A DNA stretch of 64,000 bases, taken from contig NC_083692.1 of assembly GCF_033118175.1 (NCBI RefSeq), positions 12,707,501-12,771,500 on the forward strand, written 5' to 3'. How positions within the stretch are numbered: position 1 is the first letter of the stretch; the number at the start of each line of letters is the position of its first letter. The notes beneath the pieces were generated by a model. The model made no database searches and was not told the origin of the DNA. It saw nothing but the letters and a program-made list of their open reading frames with translations. Position numbers and translations under genes: made by a program. This document shows, piece after piece, positions 10,508 through 22,232 of this stretch. This stretch comes from Dama dama. Taxonomy: Eukaryota; Chordata; Mammalia; Artiodactyla; Cervidae.

Positions 10508-12330
10508 GTAAATTTGAGAACCATGATTCCTGCCTTATGTGGTGTATAGTCTAAGACATAACAATGTTATTAAAGGATGAATATCTTTAACTTTAAAACA
10601 TTTCAATTAAAATGAACAAGTGGGCAATTGATAAAATAAAATGGATTAAATAGCTAATAAACATGTGAAGAAAACTCTAGTATGACTAATAATCAAGAAA
10701 AGAAAATGTTTATAATGAGGTATCTTTTTAGTCTCAAATTGATGAAAAGTTGTCAGTTCTTACCATCAGCAAGGGATTGAAGAACTATATATTTCTATCC
10801 CACTAAGGAGTCAATGAGTCAATAAATTATGTTTGTATTTTTTTTCCTCAAGCTAATTTGAATTGAGTCTCTATCACCTACAATAGAATGAATCCAACAC
10901 TGTCCAAGTAAGATATTTTTTCTTCCTTCTTATAACTTTAAAAAAAAATTTGTTTACCAGATTGAAATTATGTTCTCTCTCTCTCTCTCAATCTAAATAT
11001 TTTAAATCAGGCTTAAAGGGCAAGGAGAGAAAGACTTTAATTTTACTTACCCATAGTTCTCAGTTAACAGGGTCCTACTTCCTCTGCTCTTGCTTGCTTT
11101 AGTCTAAAAGCTCAGTTTCATCTGGTTTGTGATGAATTTCAAAGAATAGAACTTTAGACTTGCTTAAAGCAAGTCCAAAATAAGAAAAACCAAATTTATA
11201 CAAGAACATCAAATCTGAGACATTTTGTTTTACCAAATAGATGCCTTGCTTTTAAAAAAAGCTTTCTTGTATAATTCCTTTAGATAACAATCTCCTCTAG
11301 CGAGCCTCCAACGTGACTCAATTTATAAGTAACTTTCCAGAAGCATCAATAATGTCAGGCTAGGTGGTGATCATGTGATACAGGAGTTCAACCCCAGTCT
11401 TCACTATTGAGGTTAACTTGCAAGGAGAGAAGCAAGGCCCAGAATATGGTCGAACAAGGTGGAGCGAACTTTCAGATATCCTCAGAGTAAAATGAATCTT
11501 TTTAACATTTGGCAGTCTTACTGCCTTTAGATGTCTATCCTTGAGTTGCTATAGCTTCTGTCTACCAGGGAGAATTTGTTTTTTGTTTGCGTGCCACTGC
11601 AATCAAAAAAGTTAACAGAAACCTAGTGTTAAAGAAAACAATCTGATTGTATTGCTTGGTTGATTGAGTTCTCTCTATGGAGTCTTAAATGCAGACATCT
11701 CAAGGGCTGGAAAAATGTCAACTGATAGACTGCATGAAATTGTGGAGAATTTCAAATATCTCCTTGGGCTGTATAAATCCTCTAGTCACTATGCTAAGAC
11801 ATAAAGTTACTTGCTTTCCTGGACAATTAGCCGATTGTGTTTTTAATATTTCAATGAGATATTTTGGTGTGGGAACACAACTATGAATAATAGATAGAAA
11901 CGTTCTGAAAAAGCATAAATAGAAAGTATATTACAGCCAAAAGAAAGAGCTTCTTTCCTTAGTGAAGCAAAAAAGCAACTCTACAGTGTGTATTATTTCT
12001 ATTGTTGAACAAATAGGTAACTTTGGTTCAAGTTATTGGCTCATAGACAAGAGGAGCACAGACCTATAATTTCCCCCCAAAGATTTAAGGATGATGACAG
12101 AGAATGAAGTCTCAGCTAGGAACTTGCCAATGATTTCCTTGGAGCCACATGGGTCCTGGGACATTATGAAGATAATAATGAATAGTTCCATTAGAAAAGA
12201 TAACTGAAATGACTTAAGAAATAAGGGTATACATAGATCATTACTTGAAAAGCTCAAGGGTAGTGTTTCATGCATACCTCGTTGAATTTAGGAGCTAAAG
12301 TCTTTCCAAAGGGAACTGGTTTTTGTCTCT
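10508..12330. other. Single-copy-like stretch with a short (TC)n run
   Basis: About 1.8 kb with no recognised repeat except a (TC)n run at about 10973-10989. AT-rich. A 65-codon + frame at 11689-11886 has no motif. Confidence 0.45.
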
Positions 12331-12428
12331 TAGATGATTAGTTTTATGTCTCAGCCTGACTGGGTCATGGAGCTCCCAGGTATCTGGTCAAACATTATTC
12401 TGGGTACATGTGTTTTTGAGAAAGCTAT
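12331..12428 (+). mobile_element. Old mammalian repeat fragment, same family as 5935-6334
   Basis: Shows ATTAGTTTTATGTCTCAGCC, ATCTGGTCAAACATTATTCT and GTGTTTTTGAGAAAG, the first quarter of that family. It stops abruptly, apparently where LTR-like sequence begins. Confidence 0.55.
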
Positions 12429-12663
12429 TGGAATGGCACAGAATTCACTACCAATTCTGACTCAAACACACTCATCATCACCATGGGGGAAGAGAGAAGC
12501 ATCCTTACTGTGGAGCCCTGTACCAAGGTCCCAGGATAAAAGTCTCTGGAATTGACCAAACCCCATAGTAACTGTTGCCATAAGCCTCAGGATCTAAAGT
12601 GGCCAGTTCCTTGACCCCATATTGGTAAAATACCCATCCTGTTATCCGCCCTATAGCATCCTA

Positions 12664-12991
12664 GTGAAAGAAAGAAAGAGAAAGTTGCTCAGTTGTGTCG
12701 ACTCTTTGTGACCCGTTGGACTGTAGCCCGCCAGGTGCCTCTGTCCATGGAATTCTCCAGGCAAGAATACTGAAATGGGTAGCCGTTCCCTTCTCCAGGG
12801 AATCTTCCCAACAGAGGATCAAATAAAGTTCCCCCACATTGCGGGGGGATTCTTTACCATCTGACCCAGCAGGGGAGTCCAAAAAAAACTGGAGTGGGTA
12901 GCCTATCCCTTCTTCAGGGGATCTTCCCAATGCAAGTATCAAACCGAGGTTTCCTGCACTGTAGGTAGATTCTTTACCAGCTGAACCACCA
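12664..12991 (-). mobile_element. Tandem-headed Bov-tA SINE
   Basis: Reverse dimer: a full unit (12664-12881) followed by a second head-plus-partial body (12890-12991), joined through an A-run. The left tail is GAAAGAAAGAAAGAGAAAG. It interrupts LTR-like sequence that resumes at about 12992. Confidence 0.88.
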
Positions 12992-13175
12992 ACATTCCAG
13001 TAGGAATTTTCTGTCTTGAGGTTATAAAAATTGGCTGCTAGCCTGTGAAAGGGTTCGGCTCTCCCTTGTCCCAGCTGACTGTTCTAACAGCATCTCCCAC
13101 CCTGATAAATGTTATTCTCTTCTCATCCTGCCTGATGTCTGGAAATTCTTTTCCAACCTGCTCACGGACCACAGC
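12992..13175 (+). mobile_element. Endogenous retrovirus LTR, promoter/R/U5 end
   Basis: The sequence has a TATA-like box (TTATAAAA, 13022-13029), then a CTCTCCCTTGTCCCAGCTGAC block, a GATAAAT signal near 13103 and a CTGCTCACGGACCACA end. This layout matches ruminant ERV LTRs of the BTLTR1 type as I recall them. The upstream LTR part probably lies before the SINE (about 12540-12663) but I could not delimit it. No internal retroviral genes follow. Confidence 0.5.
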
Positions 13176-14184
13176 AGTTACTGCAAATCAATTAATTGGA
13201 TGTGAAGGAAACAAGTTTGATCTTTGTCCCTAAAAATCTATGAAAGGCATAGGTGGATGCCATACCTATTTCAAGAAAAGTCCGAATGTGGGAAGTGGTG
13301 GAGGCTGCATTGGTGAATAGCAGCAATCAACCCATGTTTCCTAGCGATTAACTGTGGGGTCAACCTGGGAGCCAGTATGACACCACTCGAGGGGGCTGCT
13401 TAGAAGGAAGGCGGGACTCGGACAGAGTAAACCACTGGATGTCCATGGTTTGGGGAGGAATTACAATCAGACACCAAAATGAGAAGCACTGCTTTAACTG
13501 AGGATGCTCCCACTGAGGAAATTTTTGAGAAAGACACAAAAGTTCCCCAAGAGATAATGAGTCAGATTTGGCCACCTGCCAAGCTCAGAGATCAGCAAAG
13601 TGAGATCATGACTGCATGACAGGAGGAGCCAGCCAAGTGTCACCTTTCCTGCCCCTAATACATCTTCCTCCTCTCACTATTCCCCTCGCTGCTCCCCCCA
13701 GGCTACTCCCAAAATGGACATAGAAACAGTGCAGTTGGGTGAATTTAACTTTTAACCTCAAATAAAGCTCGGAGTCTAGATTATTACCACAGACTGGCCA
13801 TTTTAATTCTGAAATGAGATTGTTATTGCATTTAGAAGTACAAGAGAATCTTTTTTTAATTAGCTAAAAGCCATGAGACCTGCCCCAGTCCTTACTGAAG
13901 GTCCAAGGGAGAAAGAACCTACGCAAGTGTTTTAAAGGGGCAGAGTTTTATTTTGCTTTTGCTTTATTCTCACACCCTAGGAAGTCCCACTTGTCAGCTG
14001 TAGTGTTTGGATCTGGATGGTGTTCTTTTTAGTACCGTAAACATAATGATTGAAGGTGCCACTGTGGAATAAAATGTAGATTCAAATGTCAGCTCCACCA
14101 CCCATAGGCTATGTGAACTCTGACAAGAAACTTAGCCATTGCAATCTTTCTCTCTGGCAAGTGGGGATAATGGTTATTCCCAAA
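13176..14184. other. Single-copy-like stretch, no gene seen
   Basis: No repeat or exon recognised in about 1 kb. Confidence 0.45.
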
Positions 14185-14301
14185 TGGAAGCCCACTCGAA
14201 TATTCTTGCCTGCAGAATCCCATGGACAGAGGAGCTGGGTGGGTGGGCTACAGTCCACAGGGTTGCAAAGAGCTGGACATGACTAAAGCGACTTGGCACA
14301 G
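14185..14301 (+). mobile_element. Bov-A SINE, 3' part only
   Basis: Begins in the body at AAGCCCACTCGAATATTC and ends at GCGACTTGGCACAGCG. A small GGGTGGGT expansion is present inside. Confidence 0.85.
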
Positions 14302-14529
14302 CGCAAGGCCCTGCCTCACAGAGCCGATGTGAGGGCTAAATAAAATGATGTAGGTAAAATCGCTGAGGACTGTGCCTACCATATGAGTACTCTCTAACAA
14401 TAACCATAATTATTATTTTTACCAAACAGTCACAATTAACCTCTTTCTCCTTGCCTCCAAGAGTGTACTGATATTTGTCAGACTATAACTCATTTCTCTG
14501 CTACTCACTAAACTCATCTTTTGGACTTC

Positions 14530-14870
14530 GAATTGTTTTCTTTCTTTTTAATTGCAAGATAATTACAGTGTGGTGTTAGTTTCTGCTGCACAGCAACATG
14601 AAGCGGCCATAAGCATACACATATTCCCTCCTTCTTGAGCCTCTCCCCCCACCGCAATCCCATCCCTCTAGATGGTTGCTGAGCACCAGACCGACTATGG
14701 TAGAGCAACTTCCCACCAGCTATTTCACACCTGATAGTGTGTAGTTATCAGCGCTACGTTCTCAATTCATCTCACCCTCTTCTTCCCCAGCTGTGTCCAC
14801 AAGTCCATTCCTTGATTTCCTCATTCCGTTTTCATTTATTTCTGCTCCGGTTCTTATGATTTCTTACCTT
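14530..14870 (-). mobile_element. L1 LINE 3' UTR, reverse
   Basis: Reverse artiodactyl L1 tail, recognised from GTGTTAGTTTCTGCTGCACA, GAGCCTCTCCCCCCACC and GTGTCCACAAGTCCATTCC. It aligns in order with the second copy at 37341-38010. Confidence 0.7.
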
Positions 14871-15639
14871 TGTCTAACTCTGGGTGTTTTCTTTAAGCTC
14901 TTCCCTCTGAAGTGAAAGTCTGCAGTCGTTCCTAGCAGCTGGCAGCACTGGGGTGGGGAGTGGGAAGTACATCCAGTTGAAAACTGCAGGCGGAACTCGA
15001 GCAAGTGGAAAGTGACTGCTTTGCCTGGCAACTCCCCAGTTCCCTGCAGAGTGAAAACTCCTCTGCCCCCTTGGTAGGAATGATCTAGGATTTTGAAGGC
15101 TTCTGGGTTCATCATACTGATTTTCCATACCGCTTTTGAGATGATCATCTCACTGAAATTCTAGTTGCATGGGGCACATCGCATTTTGGCATTTTCGAAT
15201 ATTTCCACCTATGTTATAAGAATTATTGTCTGATTTCTTCCTTATAGGTGGGAAGGGAAAGAATTAACATGATTTAAGCTGAATAATCTTGCAATATGGA
15301 AAGCCTCTCATCTTAAAGACCATTAGGTAATCAATCACAGGTTATCCTCTGTCCTCTAAAATCTTACAAAAATTAAAAAGGATCCATAAAACTAGCAGGC
15401 AATGATAACCAGGGCTACTCAAATGAAAAAAAAAAAAAAGAAAATTGGCAAAGAGGGCATGGAGTACATGTCACATATCTGTTGTTTCTACCTAGCTGTA
15501 TTGGGGTGTTACTGGGCTCGAGGATCTTATAATCAGAAGAAGCCTCAGGGGTTGTCTATATCAGCCTCCTCCATCCCCTTCTATCTTGCCATCTTATCCT
15601 GACCCTCCCAACTGATGACCCTTAGCTTCTGCTATGATT
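14871..15639. other. Single-copy-like stretch, no gene seen
   Basis: No recognised repeat apart from an A-run at about 15427-15439. Two overlapping minus-strand frames of 84-94 codons near 14864-15148 have no motif. Confidence 0.45.
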
Positions 15640-15749
15640 TATTGGACTTCTAGAATAGTTACTTCATTCAATGTTTTGTTTTAGAGATATAATACATTTT
15701 TGTGGTTCAAAATTTAAAAGGCCCAAAGGGGTGTATAATAAAATATTTC

Positions 15750-15877
15750 TTTTTTAAATTTTTTTGCCTCAAAACACAGCTTGTGGGATCTGAATTCCCC
15801 AACCAAGGATCAAACCCACGCCCTCTGCCATGGGAGAACAGAGTTCTAACCACTGCACCCACAGAGAATTTCCTGTC
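15750..15877 (-). mobile_element. CHR-type SINE, partial
   Basis: Reverse copy with GCTTGTGGGATCTGAATTCC, GGATCAAACCCACGCCC and AACCACTGCACCCAC blocks. Only the head half is present. Confidence 0.75.
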
Positions 15878-16048
15878 TTAACCTTATTCACAGATAACCA
15901 CTGGATCTTCCCAAAGGGAACTATTGTTATCAGCTTAATATTACATAATGGATTTTGCATCTTGATTTTTTGGGGGGAAGGGGGAGATGTGGACCATTTT
16001 TAATGTCTTTATCAAATTTGTTACAGTATTATTTCTGTTTTATGCTTG

Positions 16049-16150
16049 GTTTTTTGGCTACAAGGCTTGTGGGATCTTAGTTCATTGACCAGGAATCGAA
16101 CCCACACTTCCTGCATTGGAAGGCAAAACATAACCACTAAGTCCCCTGCA
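16049..16150 (-). mobile_element. CHR-type SINE, partial
   Basis: Reverse head half: TTTTTTGGCTACAAGGC, ATCTTAGTTCATTGACCAG, AATCGAACCCACACTTCC. Confidence 0.75.
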
Positions 16151-16519
16151 CCCTGAATTTTAACCTAAAAATTTATTTTAGAAGTTATTCCTTATCCATA
16201 CATAAAAAGCATTCTCATTCTTTTTTATAGCTGTGTAATTTTCCATTGTATGCATGCACCATAATTCATAATTTAGCTAGCTCCCTATTTGTTGACATCT
16301 AGACTGTTTCCAATATTCTGTATCTCAAAAAATGATATGATGAATAATTTTGCATAAAGGCATTTCCTGTATGTGTATGAATACAGCTGCAGATGAAATC
16401 TCAATAGCAAAAGGACTGAGCAAGAGGATGTATGCATTTATAATTGGGATGTGTCCACATAAAGATAATGGACACACACACACACTCATGTTACGTGGCA
16501 TGGGAGAAAACTGGGGGAA

Positions 16520-16823
16520 AAAACATTTTTTTTTTGGCTGTGCTGGGTCTTTGCTGCCTTGAGCCGCCTCTCTCCCGTTGCGGTGAGCGGGGCCTACTGT
16601 TCATCTTGCTGCCTGGACTTCTCGTTGTGCTGGCTTCCCTGGTTGTGGGGCACAGGCCCCAGGAGCACAGGTTTCAGCAGTTGCAGCGCTTGGCTCTCCA
16701 GCTGTGGCTCGTGGGCTTGGTTGCTCCTAGACATGGGGGATCTTCCCAGACCAGAGATCAAACTCGAGTCCCCTGCATTGGCAGGTGGATTCCTACCCAC
16801 TGTGCCACCAGGGAAGTCCCAGA
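16520..16823 (-). mobile_element. CHR-type SINE, long full-length copy
   Basis: About 300 bp in reverse. A T-run at the left corresponds to the A-rich tail. Internal blocks of the CGCAACGAG type in reverse and a head ending CCAGGGAAGTCCC follow. Its GC content stands out from the surrounding LINE. Confidence 0.85.
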
Positions 16824-16839
16824 AAATTAGGTTTGTTGG

Positions 16840-17181
16840 GAACGCTCACAGGTGGTAGGGCTGGTAGTGTATAAGGCTTCACTGTCCTGTTAAGGCCCCA
16901 GGAGAGGCCTTCTGCACCGGGCACTGCAGGAGGCACCATGGAAAGTGGTCCAGGATGAGGACCCTATACACATTCAGCTCTTTGTATTTCTAGGGTGATC
17001 CGGGAGAGAGCACTTGCTTAATTCTGTAACAGGGGGTGCTTCCTGGACTGGGAACTGTCCTCGAGGGGCCAGAGCTCAGTTAGTGACTTTGCATACTAAT
17101 GCTGCCCTTAACCACAGGTCTCCCACTAGCCTAAAGACCCAACTCCAACCTGGTGAACTAGCTCACTGCTAAGCTACAAGA
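16840..17181. other. Single-copy-like stretch, no gene seen
   Basis: About 340 bp between SINEs with no recognised repeat or exon. Confidence 0.4.
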
Positions 17182-17366
17182 GGGTAAAGAATCCACCTGC
17201 TAATGCAAGAGATGCAGGTTCGATCCCTGGGTTGGGAAGATCCCCTGGAGAAGGAATGGCAACCCACCCCAGTTTTCTTGCCTGGAGAATTCCATGAACA
17301 GAGGAGCCTGACGAGCTACAGTCCTCGCAGTCGCAAGAGTCAGACACGGCTTAGCAAATAAACAAC
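17182..17366 (+). mobile_element. Bov-tA SINE, head truncated
   Basis: Starts at GGGTAAAGAATCCACC, B box GGTTCGATCCC intact, tail AAATAAACAAC. Perfect 11-bp target duplication AAGCTACAAGA at 17171-17181 and 17367-17377. Confidence 0.95.
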
Positions 17367-17377
17367 AAGCTACAAGA

Positions 17378-17589
17378 AGTGAAAAGTGAAAGTGAAGTTG
17401 TTCAGTGTCCGGCTCTTTGTGACCCCATGGACTGTAGCCCACCAGGCTCCTCCATCCATGGAATTTTCCAGGCAAGAGTACTGGAGTGGGTTGCCATTTC
17501 CTTCTCCAGGGGATCTTCCTGACCCAGGGATCGAACCTGGATCTCCCACATTGCAGGCAGATGCTTTTACCATCTGAGCCACCAGGGAT
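17378..17589 (-). mobile_element. Bov-tA SINE
   Basis: Reverse copy beginning with a GTGAAAAGTGAAAGTGAAG tail and ending at the A-box region GAGCCACCAGGGA. It abuts the previous SINE's target duplication, so two oppositely oriented SINEs sit back to back. Confidence 0.93.
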
Positions 17590-17662
17590 AAGAAGGGGAA
17601 AGGAAAAAAAGTTAGAGGTGGCAGAGAGCTGTGATGATTTCCAGGATTCCTTTCCTTAGCTG

Positions 17663-17867
17663 TGTACATGCCTACCAAGTCACTTCAGTCCTGTTTGACT
17701 CTTTGCAACCCCATGGACCATGGCCTGCCAGGCTCCTCTGTCCAGACAAGAATATTGGAGTGATGATTTTCCAGAGGATCTTCCCAACCCAGGGATCAAG
17801 CCTGTATCTCTTACATCTCCTGCATTGGCAGGCAGGTCTTTACCCCTAGTGCCACCTGGGAAGCCCC
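17663..17867 (-). mobile_element. Bov-tA SINE with small deletion
   Basis: Reverse copy. Part of the body (CATGGAATTCTCCAGG region) is missing between CTCTGTCC and AGACAAGAATATTGG. Imperfect flanking repeat TTTCCTTAGCTG / TTTCCCCAGCTA. Confidence 0.9.
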
Positions 17868-17899
17868 CTTTCCCCAGCTAGTCCCAATCCAACAGCCCT

Positions 17900-18480
17900 C
17901 CATAGAAGTTATGGTAATTGACATACACTCACACTAATGAATGACAGGTTTCCTCATACCTGGAACCATGAGGCCATTATCATCTTTTCTGATCTTTGAT
18001 AATATGGTGGTAAAAAGTGTAGGCTCACTATGGTGTAAGTTTATATTTCTTTTTTTATTATCTAGACTGAGGATCTTTTCATATGTTTTAAAATAACTAA
18101 TTTTACTCTTTTGTGATATGCCTGTTCATATCCTTTCCTATTTTTATATTGGATTATTGGTCTTTTTGTTATTGCTTTCTGGAGATTTTTATCTCTTATA
18201 TATGTTAGGAAATTAATGCTTTGTAACATGAATTGCAAGTGCTTCCAAGTTTATCATCTGACTTTTGACTTTGCTTATGGTGCATTCTATCTTACAGGAA
18301 TTTAATTTTTCATGCAGTTGAATTTATCACTTTTCTTTTTTTGGATTTTATGTTATATAGAAAGAACTATGTACTCTGAAATTATTTTAGAAAGCAACAC
18401 TGTGCTGCAGGCTTTTTTTTTTTTTTTATGGAAGTTCATGTAGTACTTCTCCTTTTTTTCAGACATTTGAATCTTTATCT
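17900..18480 (-). mobile_element. Old L1 LINE, reverse, second segment
   Basis: Blocks such as CTGTTCATATCCTTTCC, TGACTTTTGACTTTGCTTA and GAATTTATCACTTTTC are reverse L1 ORF2 sequence. This probably belongs to the element at 15640-16519, separated by SINEs and about 340 bp of unassigned DNA. Confidence 0.6.
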
Positions 18481-18986
18481 AATTATTTCTAGTTTTCCAA
18501 GTTGAGGATACATAGTACAAACCTGTACATCATTTTTGTATCTAAGGAATTAGAAGGAGTTGCCTGTTCTTTTAAGTACTCAGTTACTTTAGTATGCTAA
18601 CCACTCAATAAGTGAGCCTTGTTTTCTATGACTATAAACTTTCTTAGGATCAATTTCCCTAGAATTCTAAGCAGGTAGATAATACTAGACTTCCATGAAG
18701 CTTATACAGACATCTTTTCCAGTTGTGTTTTTTTTTTTTTTTTTTTTTAATGTTTATCTAGCATTCAGCCATTCTTACTGGGTCTTAAGCAGTATTACAT
18801 AACTTTATCCAAGTTGCTCATAAGAATTTTTTAATGAGAAAAAAAGCAGGTTTTCATATACATAGCAAAGTGGAATAAAAGTTTCACTTGAAAGGTTATG
18901 GAACCAATTCCAGTGCCGGGGGATGGTGAGGGTTTCCCACACATCCAAACACACAAGGCTACACCACCAGCTAAGCGTCCTATGTG
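18481..18986. other. AT-rich stretch with poly(T) run
   Basis: Contains 21 T at 18728-18748, possibly the reversed poly(A) tail of an old L1-mobilised insertion. No gene seen. Confidence 0.4.
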
Positions 18987-19203
18987 CATTTGTGCAAGTC
19001 ACTTCAGTCACTTCATGGGGTTTATTTGCAACCCCATGGACTGTAGCCCGCCAAGCTCCTCTGTCCATGGGATTCTCCAGGCAAGAATACTGGGGTGGGT
19101 TACCACGGCCTCCTTCAGGGAATCTTCCAGACCCAGGGATCAAACCCACGTCTCTTATGTCTCCTGCACTGGCAGATGGGTTCTTTACCATTAGCGCCAC
19201 CCA
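18987..19203 (-). mobile_element. Bov-tA SINE
   Basis: Reverse copy. Weak flanking repeat GCGTCCTAT / GTGTCCTAC. Confidence 0.9.
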
Positions 19204-19439
19204 GTGTCCTACAAGGCAGCTCAATTCTGACATTATCTACCCAGAGACAGCATCAGATCCCACAGGTTAAGTGCTCTGTTCCAGGAGACTGCCCCCTACT
19301 TCAAATGAACATTGCAAACTCAGGTTGTTATCCTTGTTTCTGTGATCTCTGCACAAAATTTATACTTAGGATTTGCACCTCTTCCTCTCTGGTTCTCTTC
19401 TTTCTGGAGACCCCCCTGCCCCCACTTTGCCTGTTTTTA

Positions 19440-19962
19440 ACATTTTATTTAATTAATTTATTCATTTTTGACTGCACTGGGTTTTCATTGCTGTACATGG
19501 GCTCTGTCCCTTTGTGGTGAGCAGGGGCTATTCTTCCGCTGCGGTGCATGGGCTTCCATTGCAGGGAATTCTCTTGTTACAGAGCATGGGCTCTCAAGCG
19601 TGCAGACTCAGTCGTTGTGGCGCAGGGGCTTAGTTGCCCTTTGGCATGTGTAATCCTCGAGCAGGGGATCAAACCCATATTCCCTACATTGAAATGTGAA
19701 AGTGAAATTGTTAGCCACTCACTCATGTCCGACTCTTTGTGATGCTATGGACTGGAGCCTGCCAGGTTCCTCTGTCCTTGGAATTCTCCAGACAAGAATA
19801 CTGGACTTGGTTGCCATTTCCTTCTTCAGGGGATCTTCCTGACCCAGGGGTTGAACCCAGGTCTCCTGCATTGTAGGCAGAGTCTTTACCCTCTGAGCCA
19901 TCAGGGAAGCCCTCCCTACATTGGCAGGCAGAATCTTAACCACTAGACAACCAGGGAAGTAA
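19440..19962 (-). mobile_element. CHR-type SINE interrupted by a Bov-tA
   Basis: Reverse full-length CHR SINE: tail ATTTAATTAATTTATTC at the left, internal CTTAGTTGCC block, then TCAAACCCATATTCCCTACATTG. It is cut by a Bov-tA (19692-19912) and resumes TCCCTACATTGGCAGGCAG up to the head ACCAGGGAAGTAAGTCC. Confidence 0.88.
19692..19912 (-). mobile_element. Bov-tA SINE nested in a CHR SINE
   Basis: Complete reverse Bov-tA with an AATGTGAAAGTGAAATTG tail. A perfect 11-bp target duplication TCCCTACATTG (19681-19691 and 19913-19923) proves it entered the CHR element later. Confidence 0.97.
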
Positions 19963-21640
19963 GTCCTTGCCTTTTAGAAGTTGTAGCTTCTCAGCTTTGT
20001 CCTCTGCTTTTTAGATCAAAAAGAGTGTGGTTTTCTGTTAGATTTTCACCTGTCCTGCCTGTCTCGGCCTTCCACCTGCCTAGATTAAACACTAATGGGA
20101 AAAGAGGAGGAGGAAGAAAAGGAAAAAGGAAGGAAAGACAGGATAGACTGAAACCCATCCAGGGCATTTACCTCCTCCCTCCAAAATCTGTTTTGTAACT
20201 GTCCAGTGCTTTCAGGTGCATGGCTGTGTTGATCCAGAGTTGGTAACTGTTGTCTGTGGGCAGACAGTATGCAGGAGCTTACTTGGCCTGACAAGAAGCA
20301 ACGAAAGACAGAACATATAAAAGATGCTTGTAATTAGTGCCTGTTGGTAAAAAGAGTGCAGCATTTCTCTTAAAGATAGAACTCTTGGGAAACATTTTAA
20401 TGGTCCTTTGGCTTATGTAAATGTTAAGCCCAAAGCTAGAAGGGATAAGAGGTATTACCAAAAAATGGGATGCAAAAATTGTGATGCATAATGAAATAAC
20501 AGGACTATAGTTCCCTGGGGATAAGAGTGAGGGTGTTCCTAAGATTAGAAGAAAAGGATGGGGAAGCAGGGTGACAGCAGAGTGCCAGAGGAACTTGGCA
20601 TGAGGCAGGGCACCAAGAGATGAAGGAAACAAATAAGAAAATGAGGGAGCCCCCAATGCAGGAGAAATAGTGTCAGGATTATCTGATACTCAAGGGCAAG
20701 TTGTATCTCTGTTTTAGTCCCTCTCTTTAACCCAACCCACAGTTTATATCCCACTAATTATAAAAAAATTTTCAAAAGAGGGCATATACACCCTATCTGA
20801 TTACTTTCTTGTATTGATTACATACTACTTCTCTAGCAGGTATATTATCTGAAAAATTATCAGTAAATTAACTCTAGGACAACAACCTCCCAGAAAGATT
20901 AATGATATATAATTTACCTTTATGAAGAAGCAAGCATCCAATAAATTAGAAAATGCATACCATCATCCAATAAATTGTGAAATATCCCAAGTGCGTACCT
21001 TATTGAGTATTTGACAAATGGACTTCACATTCAGTCAGTTACATCATTCCTATTTTCATGTCACTTGCTCTACTGTTTGCTTAAATGTATGTCTTTTCAC
21101 TAAAAATGTTAGGTGTACTTCATCCATTCTGTGTCCAGGAGGGATAATGAGCAAGGATGATCACTTTGGAACATTGAATCGTCCCTGATCACATGTCACT
21201 GCTGTTACTGCTTCAGATGCCTAGGTTCCAATAATAGTCTCATTCTATCCATAGATAGGATGCCAAAAGTTTAAACGTATTTTATAAAAATGATTCTTTT
21301 ATTATTTTCAACACAGCCCAAAATTCCATGTTGGGAAATATTTGCTTCTAAGTAACAATTTTTTCATTTCAGTAGGAAAAAAGGTATAATTGGCAAGCAG
21401 AGTGTCTACCTGGGTACGAACAAGGTTGAAAAACTTCCAGATAAACACAAAATATCTGTGTTTTAGTTAGCCTGGTAGCATTTGCATGGATACATATGCA
21501 GGATTTGTTTTCACTTACAAACAATGAAAATGATTTGTAAGTACTATATCAAGATATATCTTTTTAAGTTGCCCCTCCCCCAACTTCTGTTTTTCTGATA
21601 ACCATATCTTTTTATTCTATTCATTAAATAACCTCTTAAG
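19963..21640. other. Single-copy-like stretch, no gene seen
   Basis: About 1.7 kb without a recognised repeat. A minus-strand 125-codon frame at 20279-20656 is hydrophobic in composition but has no motif and no exon context. A 40-bp block at 21567-21606 recurs at 24244-24283. Confidence 0.45.
21567..21606 (+). repeat. 40-bp direct repeat, left copy
   Basis: Begins AGTTGCCCCTCCCCCAAC and matches 24244-24283 at 35 of 40 positions by eye. The two copies flank the LTR/BovB cluster about 2.7 kb apart. Confidence 0.7.
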
Positions 21641-21666
21641 CTTTATCAGTTCCCTAAGGTGACCAT

Positions 21667-21924
21667 GATGCTGCTACTGAAGCTGAAGCTCTACTACTTT
21701 GGGAAGAGCCCACTCAAAGGAAAAGATCCTGACGCTAGGAAAGATTGAGGGCAGGAGTCAAAGAGGGGCGACAGAGGACGAGATGGCTGGATGGCATCAG
21801 CAACTCAATGGACATGAGTCTGAGCAGACTGCGGGAGATAGTGGAGGACAGGGAAGCCCGGCATGCAGTATGCAGTAGTCTGTGAGGTCACAAAGAGTTG
21901 GGCATGACGTAGTGACTAAACAAC
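21667..21924 (+). mobile_element. BovB LINE 3' tail, old copy
   Basis: A 5' truncated BovB end (GATGCTG..TGAAGCTGAAGCTC to a CTAAACAAC tail). It is flanked by AAGGTGACCAT (21656-21666) and AAGGCTGACCAT (21925-21936), a target duplication with one indel, and lies within the MaLR-like LTR. Confidence 0.9.
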
Positions 21925-22232
21925 AAGGCTGACCATAAGAAAGTACCAGCCTGAACGGCTTAAAAACAACAGAAATGTGTTACCTCACACTTCTAGAGCC
22001 TAGAAGTCCAAAATCAAGGTGTTACCAGTACACACGTACTTTTTGAAACTTCCTTGGCTCTTCTAGTTTCTGGCAGTTTGCTGGCAATTTCTGGCATTCC
22101 TAGACTGGCAGCTGCATAATTGTAATCTCTGCCTTCATCATCACATAACGTTCTTCCCCTTCCTCATCACTATTGTCTTCTTAGAAAGACACCCGGCCAT
22201 GTTGGATTAGGACCCACCCTACTTTAGTATAA

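Larger units (their letters stand above)
15640..16519 (-). mobile_element. Old L1-type LINE, reverse, first segment
   Basis: Degenerate LINE sequence: TTTTTATAGCTGTGTAATTT, TGTTGACATCTAGACTG and similar blocks are the reverse complement of an L1 3' region. Two CHR SINEs (15750-15877, 16049-16150) and one at 16520 break it. Confidence 0.5.

Noticed and set aside
17378..17678. Overlapping 60-100 codon ORFs on both strands over SINEs (also at 10k, 19k, 32k, 45k, 58k)
   Set aside because: The same peptides (SMGFSRQEYWSGLPFPSPG and its opposite-strand partner) recur at dozens of loci. They are translations of the Bov-tA body, not genes.
20279..20656. 125-codon minus-strand ORF, hydrophobic
   Set aside because: Its bias follows from T-rich sequence. 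No family signature and no supporting exon structure.
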